The notes beneath the pieces are model-generated. The model was not told where the DNA came from. It was given only the letters and a program-made list of their open reading frames with translations, and made no database searches. Position numbers and translations under genes: made by a program. A DNA stretch of 45,992 nt, from the NCBI GenBank assembly GCA_024692685.1, contig JAILMJ010000026.1, positions 1 through 45,992 of the forward strand, written 5' to 3'. Within the stretch, counting starts at the first letter, position 1. Each line of letters opens with the position of its first letter. The stretch is from Clostridia bacterium (lineage in GTDB: Bacteria; Bacillota; Clostridia; Oscillospirales; Acutalibacteraceae). Below are positions 7,400 to 21,859 of this stretch, in pieces.

Positions 7400-10300
7400 T
7401 CACTTATCAATTACCGAAATGCCGATTGTCATTTCCTCAAGCACGTCAAGAAGCAGTTTTACTGTATCGAGTGAGGTCAGCATTGACACATTATTTCTTG
7501 TAGCGCAACGGCGGATTGCAACGCCGTCTTCATAATGAATTCCCGAAAGAATTGCCCTTGTGTTAATCACATAGCTCACGTGACCGCTGCGGATTTCATC
7601 GATAATCTGACTGCTGCCCTCGCTGGGTTTGCCAAGAACCTTTGTGCGGATACCGGCATTCCTGAGATATTCTGCAGTCAGGGAAGTGGCTTCAATATTG
7701 AAGCCCAGATTGTAAAAGCGTCTGATTAAAGGAATACATTCGATTTTATCCTCATCCGCAACACTGACAACAACCGTTCCGTAATTGCGGAGCTTCATTC
7801 CCGAGGCAGTAAGAGCCTTATACGCCGCTCTGTGGAGTTTATCGTCATATCCTATCACTTCACCCGTTGATTTCATTTCCGGAGAAAGGTAGGAATCCAT
7901 ACCTCCGAGCTTGGAAAAAGAGAACACCGGCACTTTCACGTAGAAACGCTTTTTCTCTTCGGGATATGTTTTGAATATACCCTGCTCAGGCAGGGACATT
8001 CCGAGACAGGTAAGGGTAGCAATATCGGCAAGGTGATATCCGGTGGCCTTTGAAAGAAACGGTACCGTCCTTGACGATCTCGGATTGACCTCGATAATAA
8101 AGACGCTGTCATTTTTGTCGACTATAAACTGAATATTGAACAGGCCGATAATGCCTATTCCAAGGCCTAATTTTACGGCATAATCCAGAATGGTTGCCTT
8201 CACCTTTTCGCTGAGTGAGTAAGGCGGATAAACGCTTATGGAATCGCCCGAATGAACCCCTGTTCTTTCTACAAGCTCCATTATGCCCGGAACGAAAACA
8301 CGGCTGCCGTCGCATATTGCGTCAACCTCAACCTCTTTGCCGCGTATGTATTTATCAACCAGCACAGGTTTATCCTCATCAATTTCAACCGCAGTTTTCA
8401 GATAGTTTCTCATTTCACTCTCTTTGGCAACTATCTGCATCGCTCTGCCGCCCAGAACAAAACTCGGACGCACAAGTACGGGGTAACCTATTTCTCCTGC
8501 TACCCTAATTCCTTCTTCAACCGAGGTAACCGCCTGCCCTTTCGGCTGGGGTATATTCAGTTCAATGAGCAATTTTTCAAACCTGTCACGGTCCTCTGCC
8601 CTGTCAATAGCTTCACAGTCAGTGCCAATTATATTCACTCCGTAATCACGCAGCGGTGCGGCAAGGTTTACGGCTGTCTGCCCGCCCAGAGTCGCGATAA
8701 CACCGACCGGGTTTTCAAGGTCGATTACGTTGAGCACATCCTCTACGCAAAGCGGTTCAAAATAAAGCTTGTCCGAACAGGTGTAATCGGTTGAAACGGT
8801 TTCGGGATTGTTATTGATTATAACAGCCTCATAGCCCGATCTCTTAATGGTTTGAACTGCTCTGACGGTTGAAAAATCGAATTCCACACCCTGGCCGATA
8901 CGGATGGGACCGGAGCCGAGCACCACTATTTTTTTCTTCCCGGATACCACCGATTCATTCTCATGCTCATAAGTCGAGTAAAAATAAGGAATATAACTCT
9001 CAAACTCCGAGGCACAGGTATCTATCATCTTGTAAACGGGTATTACTCCGCTTTGCTTCCTTAATTCTCGGATTTCCCGCTCGGATTTATTCCATAGAAC
9101 ACCGATTTTTCTGTCGGAAAAGCCCATCCTTTTTGCTTCAAGCAAAAGGTCTGTTTCTCCCGGTTTCTCCCTGAGTTTAACCTCTTCGTCAACAATTCTT
9201 CTGACAACATTTATAAAGAACCTGTCAATTCCCGTCCGGGCGGAGATTTTATCAATACCGCAGCCCAGACGCAGGAGCTGCGCAATTGCATAGATCCTGT
9301 CATCTGTTCCCGTTGCGATATAATCAAGAAGCTCTGTCTTACCCATATCCGAGAACTTTTCACTTTCAAGATGATAAAGCCCTATTTCAAGTGAGCGCAC
9401 CGCTTTAAGCAAACTCTCTTCGGCGGTTCTGCCTATGCTCATCGTTTCACCTGTTGCCTTCATCTGAGTCGACAGTGAGTTGTCAGCATCGGTGAATTTG
9501 TCAAACGGAAAGCGCGGCATCTTTGTGACAACATAATCAAGCGCCGGCTCAAATGATGCAGGAGTGTTTGCAATCCTTATCTCATCAAGAGTCATACCGA
9601 TTCCGATTTTTGCCGATACCCTTGCTATCGGGTAACCGCTTGCCTTTGACGCAAGGGCAGATGACCGGGAAACACGGGGATTTACTTCAATCAGATAATA
9701 ATCAAATGAATCCGGTGACAAGGCGAACTGTACATTGCAGCCGCCCTCAATTCCGAGCGCGCGGATAATTTTGAGCGCGCTGCTCCTGAGCATCTGATAA
9801 TCTTTGTTTGTGAGAGTCTGCGAAGGACAAACCACGATTGAATCTCCTGTGTGAATACCTACGGGGTCAAGATTTTCCATATTGCAAACAGTCAGCACGG
9901 TGTCATTGGCATCGCGCATAACTTCATATTCTATCTCTTTGTAGCCCTTGACGCTCTTCTCAATCAGCACCTGACCGACGGGAGAGAGTTCGAGAGCATT
10001 GTCAATAAGAGAAAGAAGTTCCTCCTTGCAGTCCGCAAAGCCTCCGCCCGTTCCGCCAAGAGTAAATGCCGGACGCAGAACAACAGGATAACCTATTCTG
10101 TTTGCAACAGAAACTGCTTCCTCAACGGAATTTGCTATATCGGAAGGCAGAACAGGTTCACCGATTTCTTCACACAGTTCCTTGAACAGTTCCCTGTCTT
10201 CCGCTTTCTTTATGCTGCTGCTCTTTGTGCCGAGAAGCTCTGTATTGCACTCTTTGAGAACGCCCTTTTCTTCAAGTTGAATAGCAAGGTTCAACCCTGT

Positions 10301-10579
10301 CTGACCGCCTATTCCGGGCAGAATTGCATCCGGTCTTTCATAGCGGATAATCCTGGCAATATATTCAAGAGTAAGCGGCTCCATATAAACCTTGTCGGCA
10401 ACCGAGGTATCGGTCATAATGGTTGCGGGATTTGAATTGCAGAGCACAACCTCATAGCCCTCCTCGCGCAGAGCAAGACAGGCCTGAGTGCCCGCATAGT
10501 CAAACTCGGCAGCCTGACCTATAACTATCGGCCCTGAGCCGATTACAAGCACTTTATGAATATCTGTTCTCTTAGGCAT
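7400..10579 (-). CDS. carB: Carbamoyl-phosphate synthase large subunit
   Basis: The 1059-residue protein has the full CarB layout: two homologous ATP-grasp synthetase halves (first ~1-400, second ~550-930, each starting with VLxxGSGPIxIGQ), an oligomerisation domain between them, and a C-terminal MGS-like allosteric domain (~930-1059). It makes carbamoyl phosphate from bicarbonate, two ATP and ammonia channelled from CarA, for pyrimidine and arginine synthesis. The ATG overlaps the carA stop by 8 bp. The length is standard (~1060-1070), so it looks intact. No pyrimidine genes other than pyrG are beside it; grouping is with glutamine users rather than with a pyr operon. Confidence 0.97.
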   Translation of the reverse strand: MPKRTDIHKVLVIGSGPIVIGQAAEFDYAGTQACLALREEGYEVVLCNSNPATIMTDTSVADKVYMEPLTLEYIARIIRYERPDAILPGIGGQTGLNLAIQLEEKGVLKECNTELLGTKSSSIKKAEDRELFKELCEEIGEPVLPSDIANSVEEAVSVANRIGYPVVLRPAFTLGGTGGGFADCKEELLSLIDNALELSPVGQVLIEKSVKGYKEIEYEVMRDANDTVLTVCNMENLDPVGIHTGDSIVVCPSQTLTNKDYQMLRSSALKIIRALGIEGGCNVQFALSPDSFDYYLIEVNPRVSRSSALASKASGYPIARVSAKIGIGMTLDEIRIANTPASFEPALDYVVTKMPRFPFDKFTDADNSLSTQMKATGETMSIGRTAEESLLKAVRSLEIGLYHLESEKFSDMGKTELLDYIATGTDDRIYAIAQLLRLGCGIDKISARTGIDRFFINVVRRIVDEEVKLREKPGETDLLLEAKRMGFSDRKIGVLWNKSEREIRELRKQSGVIPVYKMIDTCASEFESYIPYFYSTYEHENESVVSGKKKIVVLGSGPIRIGQGVEFDFSTVRAVQTIKRSGYEAVIINNNPETVSTDYTCSDKLYFEPLCVEDVLNVIDLENPVGVIATLGGQTAVNLAAPLRDYGVNIIGTDCEAIDRAEDRDRFEKLLIELNIPQPKGQAVTSVEEGIRVAGEIGYPVLVRPSFVLGGRAMQIVAKESEMRNYLKTAVEIDEDKPVLVDKYIRGKEVEVDAICDGSRVFVPGIMELVERTGVHSGDSISVYPPYSLSEKVKATILDYAVKLGLGIGIIGLFNIQFIVDKNDSVFIIEVNPRSSRTVPFLSKATGYHLADIATLTCLGMSLPEQGIFKTYPEEKKRFYVKVPVFSFSKLGGMDSYLSPEMKSTGEVIGYDDKLHRAAYKALTASGMKLRNYGTVVVSVADEDKIECIPLIRRFYNLGFNIEATSLTAEYLRNAGIRTKVLGKPSEGSSQIIDEIRSGHVSYVINTRAILSGIHYEDGVAIRRCATRNNVSMLTSLDTVKLLLDVLEEMTIGISVIDK

Positions 10580-11663
10580 CTGCTCTGTTTTCCTCCATAA
10601 GTTTTATAAATCTGCTGAAAAGATAGAAACTGTCCTGCGGCCCCGGCGCACTCTCCGGATGATATTGAACGGAGAAAACTTTTTCCTCTTTACACTCAAG
10701 CCCCTCAACAGTACCGTCAAGCAGGTTAATATGTGTTATTTCCAGCAAAGTGGACTTCAAGCTGTCCGGGTCGACCGCATAGGAATGGTTTTGCGATGTT
10801 ATTTCGATTTTTCCGGATTTAAGTTCTTTAACAGGATGATTCCCGCCCCTGTGACCGAACTTCAGTTTATATGTCCTTGCGCCGTATGCAAGAGCGATAA
10901 TCTGATGACCGAGGCAAATGCCGAAAACGGGATACTTTCCCCTCAGTCGTCTTATTACCTTAACTGTTTCGGGAACATCGGCAGGGTCTCCCGGTCCGTT
11001 TGAAATAAAAACCCCGTCAGGGTTCAGCTTCTCAATAACTTCGGCACTCGTGTTCCACGGCAAAACAGTCACTTCGCATCCGAGCGAAACAAGGGAACGC
11101 ACTATGTTTTTCTTCATTCCGCAATCAATCGCGGCAACACGGTATTTTACGTTTTCCGGTGAATAAACCCGTATTTTCTTTGTGCTTACCAATGACACGG
11201 CGTTCGAAGGCACCTGCGTTCCGGATAGAATTCTCATCCCTTCTTCAAGGGAGACATTTGCATCCGTAATCAGTGCCTTACATGAACCGGAATCGCGGAT
11301 TGAACGGGCGATTTCTCTTGTATCAACTCCGTAAATGCCGGGTATCCCGTATTTTTTCATAACATCGGAAAGAGCGGCAACGCTTCTGAAATTTGAAGGA
11401 CAGTCGTTATATTCCCGGACTATCAGAGCGCCGATTGTCGGCACATCAGTCTCATAATCATCCTGCGCCATACCGTAATTGCCGATAAGTGTATAGGTCA
11501 TAACCACTGCCTGAAAGGTGTATGAAGGATCCGAAATAATTTCCTGATATCCGACCATAGAAGTGTTGAAAACGAGTTCGCAGACCTTGTTACAGGTATC
11601 TCCGAAGGCAAAGCCGTAATACTCCCTGCCGCCTTCAGTTATAAGTTTTCTGTTGTAGTTCAT
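10572..11663 (-). CDS. carA: Carbamoyl-phosphate synthase small (glutaminase) subunit
   Basis: This 363-residue subunit hydrolyses glutamine and passes ammonia to CarB. The N-terminal CarA domain begins KLITEGGREYYG, and the class I amidotransferase domain holds the nucleophile Cys in FGICLGHQ and the His/Glu pair in VQYHPESAPGP. I chose the ATG at 11663, which starts the conserved sequence; a longer frame reaching 11789 would run into purF and lacks homology. The gap to purF is 4 bp and the carB overlap 8 bp, so translation is coupled. Confidence 0.95.
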   Translation of the reverse strand: MNYNRKLITEGGREYYGFAFGDTCNKVCELVFNTSMVGYQEIISDPSYTFQAVVMTYTLIGNYGMAQDDYETDVPTIGALIVREYNDCPSNFRSVAALSDVMKKYGIPGIYGVDTREIARSIRDSGSCKALITDANVSLEEGMRILSGTQVPSNAVSLVSTKKIRVYSPENVKYRVAAIDCGMKKNIVRSLVSLGCEVTVLPWNTSAEVIEKLNPDGVFISNGPGDPADVPETVKVIRRLRGKYPVFGICLGHQIIALAYGARTYKLKFGHRGGNHPVKELKSGKIEITSQNHSYAVDPDSLKSTLLEITHINLLDGTVEGLECKEEKVFSVQYHPESAPGPQDSFYLFSRFIKLMEENRADA

Positions 11664-11667
11664 CTTA

Positions 11668-14708
<3,041 letters not shown>

Positions 14709-16241
14709 TCATTCCCATTCCACCGTGGCAGGCGGCTTGGAAGTTATATCATAAACGACTCTGGATATTCCCTTCACTTCGTTTGTTATCCTGCTGCTTA
14801 CTCTTTCGAGCACTTCATAAGGTAATCTTGTCCACTCGGCAGTCATAAAGTCATCGGTTGTAACTGCTCTGAGTGCAAGTGTATAACCGTAGGTCCTCGC
14901 ATCGCCCATAACTCCGACCGTGCGGGTGTCTGTAAGCACAGCAAAATACTGATTGGCCGATTTATCTGCATTCCGGGTTTTAACCTCTTCACGGAAAATT
15001 GCGTCCGCCTCTCTGAGAATATCCGCTTTTTCCTTTGTGACCTCTCCGATTATTCTTACCGCAAGTCCAGGACCCGGAAATGGCTGCCGCAGGGCAAGTT
15101 CCTCAGGCAGGCCGAGGAAAATACCGACCTGTCTGACCTCGTCCTTGAACAAATCCCGCAACGGCTCGACTATCTCCTCAAAAGATATTTTATCCGGCAG
15201 ACCGCCGACATTGTGGTGGCTCTTTATCGTTGCCGAGTCACCCCTGCCGCTCTCGATAACATCAGGATAAATTGTACCCTGCGCAAGGATATTTATTCTT
15301 CCCAGTTTTTTTGCTTCCTCCTCAAATACGCGGATGAATTCTTCGCCTATTATCCGTCTCTTTTTTTCCGGTTCAGTCACTCCCGCAAGCTTTGAAAGGA
15401 ACCTTTCCGACGCATTTACCCTGATTAGATTTATTCCGAATTTGCCTTTGAAAGTATTTTCAACAAGGTCAGCCTCATCTTTCCTGAGCAAACCGTTATC
15501 AACAAACACGCAAACCAGATTGTCTCCCACCGCTCTGTGAAGAAGCATAGCCGCGACGGAGGAATCGACTCCCCCGGAAAGAGCGAGCAGAACTCTTTTG
15601 TCTCTGAGTTTTTCTTTATATTTTCCGACCGAGGCATCAATAAATGAGTCCATCTTCCACCCGGCCTTACATCCGCAGATACCGAAGATAAAATTTTTCA
15701 GGATCATGGTTCCGTATTCGGTATGAGTCACCTCGGGATGAAATTGGACGGCATAAAGATTCCTGACCTGATTGCTTATTGCCGCGCAGGGGCACTTTTC
15801 CGTTTCGGCATTTATTTCAAAGCCTTCGGGAAGCATACTGATATAATCGGTGTGACTCATCCAGCAAATACTGCTTTGAGGTATGTTTTCAAAAAGTTTA
15901 CCGCCCTTGACAGTCAGCTCAGTTTTGCCGTATTCGCTCGAATTCTCCGCCTCGCTTACGGTACCACCCGATAAATATGCCATAAGCTGGGCACCATAAC
16001 AGATACCCAGCACAGGAATTTCGAGATTAAGCACCTCCGGAGAACAGTGCGGCGCATTTTTTTCGTTAACGCTGTCCGGCCCTCCGGTAAAAATAATCCC
16101 CTTATATTTTGCTTTTGCAATTTCACCGGGTGAAATCGCACTGTACGCTTTGATTTCCGCATAAACCGACAGCTCACGCACTCTGCGGGCAATCAACTGA
16201 TTATACTGGCCGCCGAAATCAAGCACCAGAATCTTATCCAT
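14709..16241 (-). CDS. guaA: GMP synthase (glutamine-hydrolysing)
   Basis: This 510-residue enzyme converts XMP to GMP. It has the class I glutaminase domain (Cys81 in LGICYGAQ, His in QFHPEVTHT), the ATP pyrophosphatase P-loop LSGGVDSS (~225) and the dimerisation domain ending in the family-standard PPATVEWE. The ATG at 16241 has AAGGTG 5 nt upstream and begins the conserved [17 protein letters not shown]; a longer frame overlapping asnB is not needed. It is 10 bp downstream of asnB. Confidence 0.97.
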   Translation of the reverse strand: MDKILVLDFGGQYNQLIARRVRELSVYAEIKAYSAISPGEIAKAKYKGIIFTGGPDSVNEKNAPHCSPEVLNLEIPVLGICYGAQLMAYLSGGTVSEAENSSEYGKTELTVKGGKLFENIPQSSICWMSHTDYISMLPEGFEINAETEKCPCAAISNQVRNLYAVQFHPEVTHTEYGTMILKNFIFGICGCKAGWKMDSFIDASVGKYKEKLRDKRVLLALSGGVDSSVAAMLLHRAVGDNLVCVFVDNGLLRKDEADLVENTFKGKFGINLIRVNASERFLSKLAGVTEPEKKRRIIGEEFIRVFEEEAKKLGRINILAQGTIYPDVIESGRGDSATIKSHHNVGGLPDKISFEEIVEPLRDLFKDEVRQVGIFLGLPEELALRQPFPGPGLAVRIIGEVTKEKADILREADAIFREEVKTRNADKSANQYFAVLTDTRTVGVMGDARTYGYTLALRAVTTDDFMTAEWTRLPYEVLERVSSRITNEVKGISRVVYDITSKPPATVEWE

Positions 16242-16251
16242 ACATTCACCT

Positions 16252-17835
16252 TTACTTTCCGCTGTCCCCGTAGTTTGACAGGAAACGGGCAGACGGATCA
16301 TTTACGTTGCACCCTTCCCACTCTTTATTGGGCATCCAAAAATCAACGACCATCTCACTCTGACCGGGATAGAACTTTTCAAATATATCGCGGTAGAGCA
16401 GAGACTCCTTCGTAAACGGGCGGGCGTGGTCATATCTCAGGCGGCCTTTCTCAAATTCATCATCCGAGTAACATTTCTCCGCGTATTCTTTGAGATAGTC
16501 AACCATCGAATGGCCAACCGCATCGGAAAACGCAGCTTTTTCTCTCATAAGAATACTTTCCGGCAGATAATCACCGTCCCTGAATGCATTGCGCAGAAGA
16601 TATTTACCCTTGCCGTATTTGTTGAGCTTAATTTCCGGATCAAGAGCCATAACATATCTCACAAAATCCAGGTCACCGAAGGGTACTCTCGCTTCGAGTG
16701 AATTGACCGAAATACAGCGATCGGCACGAAGGACATCATACATATGGAGTTCTCTTACCCTCTTCTGCGCTTCCGCCTGAAACGCCGCTGCAGACGGCGC
16801 AAAGTCGGTGTATTTATAGCCGAAAAGCTCATCGGAAATCTCACCCGTAAGCAAAACCCTTATGTCAGTCTGTTCGTGAATTGCTTTACAAATAAGATAC
16901 ATACCCATACTTGCCCTGATTGTTGTGATATCATAGGTTCCGAGCAGATGAATCACTTCATCAAGGGAGGAAATAACCTGAGCGGGTGTCATAAAGATTT
17001 CTTTGTGGTCACTACCGATATAATCCGCAACCTGCTTGGCATATTTCAGATCTATCGCATCCTCACTCATACCAATGGCAAAAGTCTTAATCGGCTTATC
17101 GCTCTTCTTTGCCGCTATAGCGCAGACCAGCGAGGAATCGAGACCGCCCGAAAGCAGGAATCCGACCTTGGCGTCGGCAACAAGTCTTTTTTCAACGCCT
17201 GCGATGAGCTTTTCGCGGATATTTTTGCAGGCAGTTTCGATGTCGTCGTGACAGACTCTGTCAACTTTTGTAATATCCGAGTAACAGCGGAACTCACCGT
17301 CTTCATAGTAGTAACCGGGCGGGAAAGGCATAATTTTATTCGTCATACCCACGAGGTTTTTTGCCTCACTGGCAAATATTATCGCTCCTTTGTAGTCATA
17401 TCCGTAATAGAGAGGCCTGATGCCTATCGGGTCCCGCGCCGCTATAAATTTTCCCGCCTTACCGTCATATATTATGAGCGCAAACTCGGCGTCCAGCATA
17501 CCGAACATAGACGTACCGTATTTTTCATACATAGGGAGGATTATTTCGCAGTCGGAGTCGCTTGCAAATGAATATCCGCAGGCAATCAGCTCCTTTTTCT
17601 GCTTTTCAAATCCGTATAATTCGCCGTTACAAACGCAATAGTTTCCGTTAAGAGCGAATGGCTGCATTCCCGAATCAGTCAGACCCATAATGGCAAGACG
17701 ATGAAAACCGAGAAGACCCTTTCCCGTGTCAATCACTCTGCTGTCATCGGGTCCGCGGGACTTAGTCCGATAAAACCCGTCTTCAAATTCTTCCAACGGA
17801 ACATCACTGCTGCAATAGCTTATAATGGAACACAT
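16252..17835 (-). CDS. asnB: Asparagine synthase (glutamine-hydrolysing)
   Basis: This 527-residue enzyme amidates aspartate with glutamine nitrogen. After Met removal the class II nucleophile is Cys2 (MCSIISYC), followed by the glutaminase domain ([12 protein letters not shown]~FGF variants near 70) and the synthetase domain with ATP pyrophosphatase loop [11 protein letters not shown] (~residue 228). The length fits AsnB (~520-550). GGAGG lies 7-8 nt before the ATG. It directly follows the 54-residue Cys-rich gene by 24 bp and precedes guaA by 10 bp. Confidence 0.95.
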   Translation of the reverse strand: MCSIISYCSSDVPLEEFEDGFYRTKSRGPDDSRVIDTGKGLLGFHRLAIMGLTDSGMQPFALNGNYCVCNGELYGFEKQKKELIACGYSFASDSDCEIILPMYEKYGTSMFGMLDAEFALIIYDGKAGKFIAARDPIGIRPLYYGYDYKGAIIFASEAKNLVGMTNKIMPFPPGYYYEDGEFRCYSDITKVDRVCHDDIETACKNIREKLIAGVEKRLVADAKVGFLLSGGLDSSLVCAIAAKKSDKPIKTFAIGMSEDAIDLKYAKQVADYIGSDHKEIFMTPAQVISSLDEVIHLLGTYDITTIRASMGMYLICKAIHEQTDIRVLLTGEISDELFGYKYTDFAPSAAAFQAEAQKRVRELHMYDVLRADRCISVNSLEARVPFGDLDFVRYVMALDPEIKLNKYGKGKYLLRNAFRDGDYLPESILMREKAAFSDAVGHSMVDYLKEYAEKCYSDDEFEKGRLRYDHARPFTKESLLYRDIFEKFYPGQSEMVVDFWMPNKEWEGCNVNDPSARFLSNYGDSGK

Positions 17836-17859
17836 AATTAATCCTCCAAGCCGGAATAA

Positions 17860-18024
17860 TCAATCCCAGGTTGCTGTATCGGGGCTTGATTCCGTTTCGC
17901 ATTTTTCGTCATTTTTACGGCAACATTCACAATCCTCCGGTCCGTCACCGCCTATGCGCACCTCAGGAGTAAGGTCAGCCATTCCTACTTGTTTGACAAA
18001 ATTTTCAGAACAGAGTGTCATCAT
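17860..18024 (-). CDS. Small Cys-rich protein of unknown function (54 aa)
   Basis: I do not recognise this protein. It is a 54-residue acidic frame with five cysteines (C5, C32, C34, C35, C42); the last four form C-x-C-C-x6-C in a charged stretch, which could bind a metal. Support for it being real: AGGAG stands 7 nt before the ATG at 18024 (a second ATG follows at once, and a third lies at 18030), it fills the gap between the type III glutamine synthetase and asnB, its stop is 24 bp before asnB, and the asnB ribosome binding site follows it. It has no signal peptide or membrane segment. It is shorter than common gene-finder cut-offs, so it may be missed in related genomes. A role in glutamine synthetase control (as small inactivating proteins do elsewhere) is conceivable but purely positional speculation. 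Confidence 0.65.
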   Translation of the reverse strand: MMTLCSENFVKQVGMADLTPEVRIGGDGPEDCECCRKNDEKCETESSPDTATWD

Positions 18025-18090
18025 ATACATTCTCCTTCCGGGTTATTTGAAACTGTTATAAATTCTGATTGTTCCCTAAGAGGCGAAAAA

Positions 18091-20187
18091 CTATCTGACG
18101 CTGAAAAGAATCTCGCCGTAAGACGGATAAGGCCAGTATTCCTTGGCGGTTACTGCCTCGGCACTGTCGACAAGAGCCCTGAGCGCAGCCATATCCGGCA
18201 GAATTGTATCGCGGATAGCATATCCGAGTTTCTCCGTGTCGGTTATGTCGGCTATTTTTGACATATTCGCTTCCATCTTTTCAGTTTCCCATTCAATTCC
18301 GTCATTTGTCTTAGAAAGGTTTTTGAGCAAGGAGGTTTCATATTCCGCCGACGCCTCCGGACAGGCCTCTTTTCTAATTCTGATGCTCTCTGCAAGTTTA
18401 AGAGTATATGAGCTTATGGCAGGCATAATCTCCGTTTTAACCATGCTGAGCATCGTATTGGCCTCAATTATTACCGCTTTGTTATAGTTATCAAGCATAA
18501 TCTCGCATCTTGACCTGAGTTCCTCATCTGAAAATACGCCCTGGCTTTTCAACATAACAGCGTTTTTTTCATCAAGCAGATGCGGCATACAGTCGGGAGT
18601 CGTACGATAATTAAGCAGTTTCCTTTTCTGCGTTGCCTCTTTTATCCACTTATCGTCATAGCCATTGCCGTTAAAGATGATGCGCTTGTGGTCCTTGATT
18701 GTGTTTTGAATCATCTTATGAAGTGCATCCTCAAAGTCGCTCGCTTTTTCAAGCCGGTCAGCGTATATTTTCAGGCTCTCGGCAACGGCGCTGTTGAGCA
18801 TAATATTTGCACAGGCAATGCTGTTTGAGGATCCGAGCATACGAAATTCAAATTTGTTGCCGGTAAAAGCAAAAGGTGAAGTCCTGTTTCTGTCTGTTGT
18901 ATCACGGTTGAATTTCGGCAGAACATCAACGCCGAGTTTCATCTGTTTTTTCTTTGCTCCGTGATACGGAACATCTTTTTCTATCGCATCGAGCACCGCT
19001 GTCAGTTCATCGCCTAAGAATATTGAAATAACTGCCGGAGGAGCTTCGTTTGCCCCGAGTCTGTGGTCGTTGCCCGCTGTGGCAACAGATATACGGAGCA
19101 AATCCTGATAATCGTCAACCGCTTTGATAACCGCGCAAAGGAAAAGAAGGAACTGAGCATTTTCATAAGGAGTATCTCCGGGAGAAAGTAGGTTTACTCC
19201 CGTGTCTGTGGATATTGACCAGTTGTTATGCTTGCCGCTTCCGTTTACTCCGTCAAACGGCTTTTCATGAAGAAGGCAAACCAAACCGTGTTTTGCAGCA
19301 ACCTTCTGCATTATTTCCATTGTAAGCTGATTATGGTCGGTTGCTATATTGGTAGTGGTGTAAACAGGGGCCAGCTCATGCTGAGCGGGGGCCACTTCAT
19401 TGTGCTCCGTTTTGGCGAGAATTCCGAGTTTCCAGAGTTCCTCATTAAGCTCCTCCATAAATGCGGCAACACCCGGTTTTATGACTCCGAAATAATGGTC
19501 ATCCATCTCCTGCCCCTTAGGCGGCTTCGCTCCGAAAAGGGTTCTGCCGGTGTATCTCAAATCCGGACGTCTGTCATACATTTCCTTTGTAATAAGGAAG
19601 TATTCCTGCTCAGGGCCTACGGAGGTGCTGACATGCTTAACTTCCGTGTTTCCGAAAAGACGGAGTATTCTCAGCGCCTGCTTGTTTATTGCTTCCATTG
19701 AGCGCAGAAGCGGAGTTTTCTTATCAAGGGCGTGACCGCCGTATGAACAGAACGCCGTCGGTATGCAAAGGGTTTTATTCTTAATAAATGCGTAGGAAGT
19801 GGGATCCCAAGCCGTATATCCCCTCGCCTCAAATGTTGCCCTCAGTCCGCCGCTCGGGAAGGATGAGGCATCGGGCTCACCTTTGACAAGCTCCTTGCCG
19901 GAAAATTCCATAATCACTCCTCCGTCGGGAGCGGGAGTAATAAAACTGTCGTGCTTTTCGGCTGTAACGCCGGTCAGAGGCTGAAACCAATGAGTAAAAT
20001 GAGTTGCTCCCTTTTCCGTTGCCCAGTCTTTCATCGCATCGGCAACAGCATTGGCCACTCCTATATCAAGCTCTGAGCCCTCGTCAATTGTCTTCTTAAC
20101 CGACCGATAAACTTTTGCCGGCAGCATAGCTTTCATAACTCTGTCATCGAATACCATCGATCCGAAATATTCCGGGACTGATTTCAT
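18091..20187 (-). CDS. glnN: Glutamine synthetase type III
   Basis: This 698-residue protein is a GSIII enzyme (ATP + glutamate + NH4+ to glutamine), far longer than GSI (~440) and the standard ~700 for GSIII. Family landmarks include [23 protein letters not shown] (~95-120), [11 protein letters not shown] (~190), [12 protein letters not shown] (~315) and [11 protein letters not shown] (~425). I chose the ATG at 20187 (GGAGG 8 nt upstream) rather than an extension into the leader. An attenuator-like hairpin pair lies just upstream (20203-20256), so its level can be set apart from gdhA, which ends 100 bp before it. A second, type I glutamine synthetase is encoded at 28963-30174. Confidence 0.95.
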   Translation of the reverse strand: MKSVPEYFGSMVFDDRVMKAMLPAKVYRSVKKTIDEGSELDIGVANAVADAMKDWATEKGATHFTHWFQPLTGVTAEKHDSFITPAPDGGVIMEFSGKELVKGEPDASSFPSGGLRATFEARGYTAWDPTSYAFIKNKTLCIPTAFCSYGGHALDKKTPLLRSMEAINKQALRILRLFGNTEVKHVSTSVGPEQEYFLITKEMYDRRPDLRYTGRTLFGAKPPKGQEMDDHYFGVIKPGVAAFMEELNEELWKLGILAKTEHNEVAPAQHELAPVYTTTNIATDHNQLTMEIMQKVAAKHGLVCLLHEKPFDGVNGSGKHNNWSISTDTGVNLLSPGDTPYENAQFLLFLCAVIKAVDDYQDLLRISVATAGNDHRLGANEAPPAVISIFLGDELTAVLDAIEKDVPYHGAKKKQMKLGVDVLPKFNRDTTDRNRTSPFAFTGNKFEFRMLGSSNSIACANIMLNSAVAESLKIYADRLEKASDFEDALHKMIQNTIKDHKRIIFNGNGYDDKWIKEATQKRKLLNYRTTPDCMPHLLDEKNAVMLKSQGVFSDEELRSRCEIMLDNYNKAVIIEANTMLSMVKTEIMPAISSYTLKLAESIRIRKEACPEASAEYETSLLKNLSKTNDGIEWETEKMEANMSKIADITDTEKLGYAIRDTILPDMAALRALVDSAEAVTAKEYWPYPSYGEILFSVR

Positions 20188-20202
20188 CTTTTTTACCTCC
20201 TT

Positions 20203-20256
20203 AAAAAGGGCGAAGGCAAAGACATTCTGATAATAATCAAAGACGTCTTTGCCTTC
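20203..20256 (-). promoter_or_regulatory. Attenuator with ANTAR-type hexaloop hairpin upstream of the GSIII gene
   Basis: On the minus strand GAAGGC-AAAGAC-GUCUUU (20256 to 20239) folds into a 6-bp hairpin with six-base loop AAAGAC (A at 1, G at 4). The same 5' strand and loop can instead pair with GUCUUUGCCUUC (20223 to 20212) in a perfect 12-bp stem followed by GCCCUUUUU, a terminator. The two folds exclude one another. No separate promoter is visible between gdhA and this element, so it probably gates read-through from gdhA. Confidence 0.7.
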
Positions 20257-20266
20257 TGTACTTATG

Positions 20267-20287
20267 AACCGTGTGGTTGGTACGGTT
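20267..20287 (-). other. Small hairpin directly after the gdhA stop
   Basis: A 6-bp inverted repeat AACCGT / ACGGTT with a 9-nt loop directly abuts the gdhA stop codon. No T tract follows, so it is not a convincing terminator; it may protect the gdhA 3' end or shape the attenuator that follows it. Confidence 0.4.
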
Positions 20288-21697
<1,410 letters not shown>

Positions 21698-21704
21698 TGT
21701 GCTG

Positions 21705-21733
21705 ATTATACGCCCGGTTTTTCATTTTGTCAA
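21705..21733 (-). promoter_or_regulatory. Consensus sigma-A promoter of gdhA
   Basis: Minus strand: TTGACA (21733-21728), 17-bp spacer, TATAAT (21710-21705); all twelve consensus bases match. The predicted transcript start is about 21698. Confidence 0.88.
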
Positions 21734-21739
21734 GAAGAA

Positions 21740-21767
21740 ATGCAATATTTTCTTTTGATTCTTGCAA
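21740..21767. promoter_or_regulatory. Proximal operator-like repeat at gdhA
   Basis: ATGCA-N18-TGCAA (right half TTCTTGCAA at 21759-21767) starts exactly 6 bp upstream of the -35 box. The left half is degenerate. The amt promoter carries the same kind of site at the same offset. Confidence 0.6.
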
Positions 21768-21801
21768 AGTTGTTGAAAATTCCCGATTATTTCACGATAA
21801 A

Positions 21802-21829
21802 TTGCAGGAAATATATCTAATTCCTGCAA
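21802..21829. promoter_or_regulatory. Distal operator-like palindrome upstream of gdhA
   Basis: A perfect 9-bp inverted repeat TTGCAGGAA-N10-TTCCTGCAA lies 34 bp beyond the proximal site, about 118 bp upstream of the predicted gdhA start. Both half-sites are identical to those in the glutamate synthase promoter at 23833-23865, 2 kb away. It could also act as a weak hairpin after amt, but the shared half-sites argue for a protein-binding site. Confidence 0.65.
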
Positions 21830-21835
21830 AAATTA

Positions 21836-21855
21836 CAGCAGTTTGCCCTCTGCTG
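21836..21855 (-). terminator. Likely terminator of amt
   Basis: CAGCAG-N8-CTGCTG hairpin 4 bp past the amt stop, followed on the minus strand by TAATTTTTG. The stem is short (6 bp), so efficiency is uncertain. Confidence 0.5.
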
Positions 21856-21859
21856 ATAG

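Noticed and set aside
16744-17571. Long open frame of 275 codons on the plus strand opposite asnB
   Set aside because: It lies wholly antisense to a clear asnB gene, has no ribosome binding site and its protein shows only mirror-like composition.
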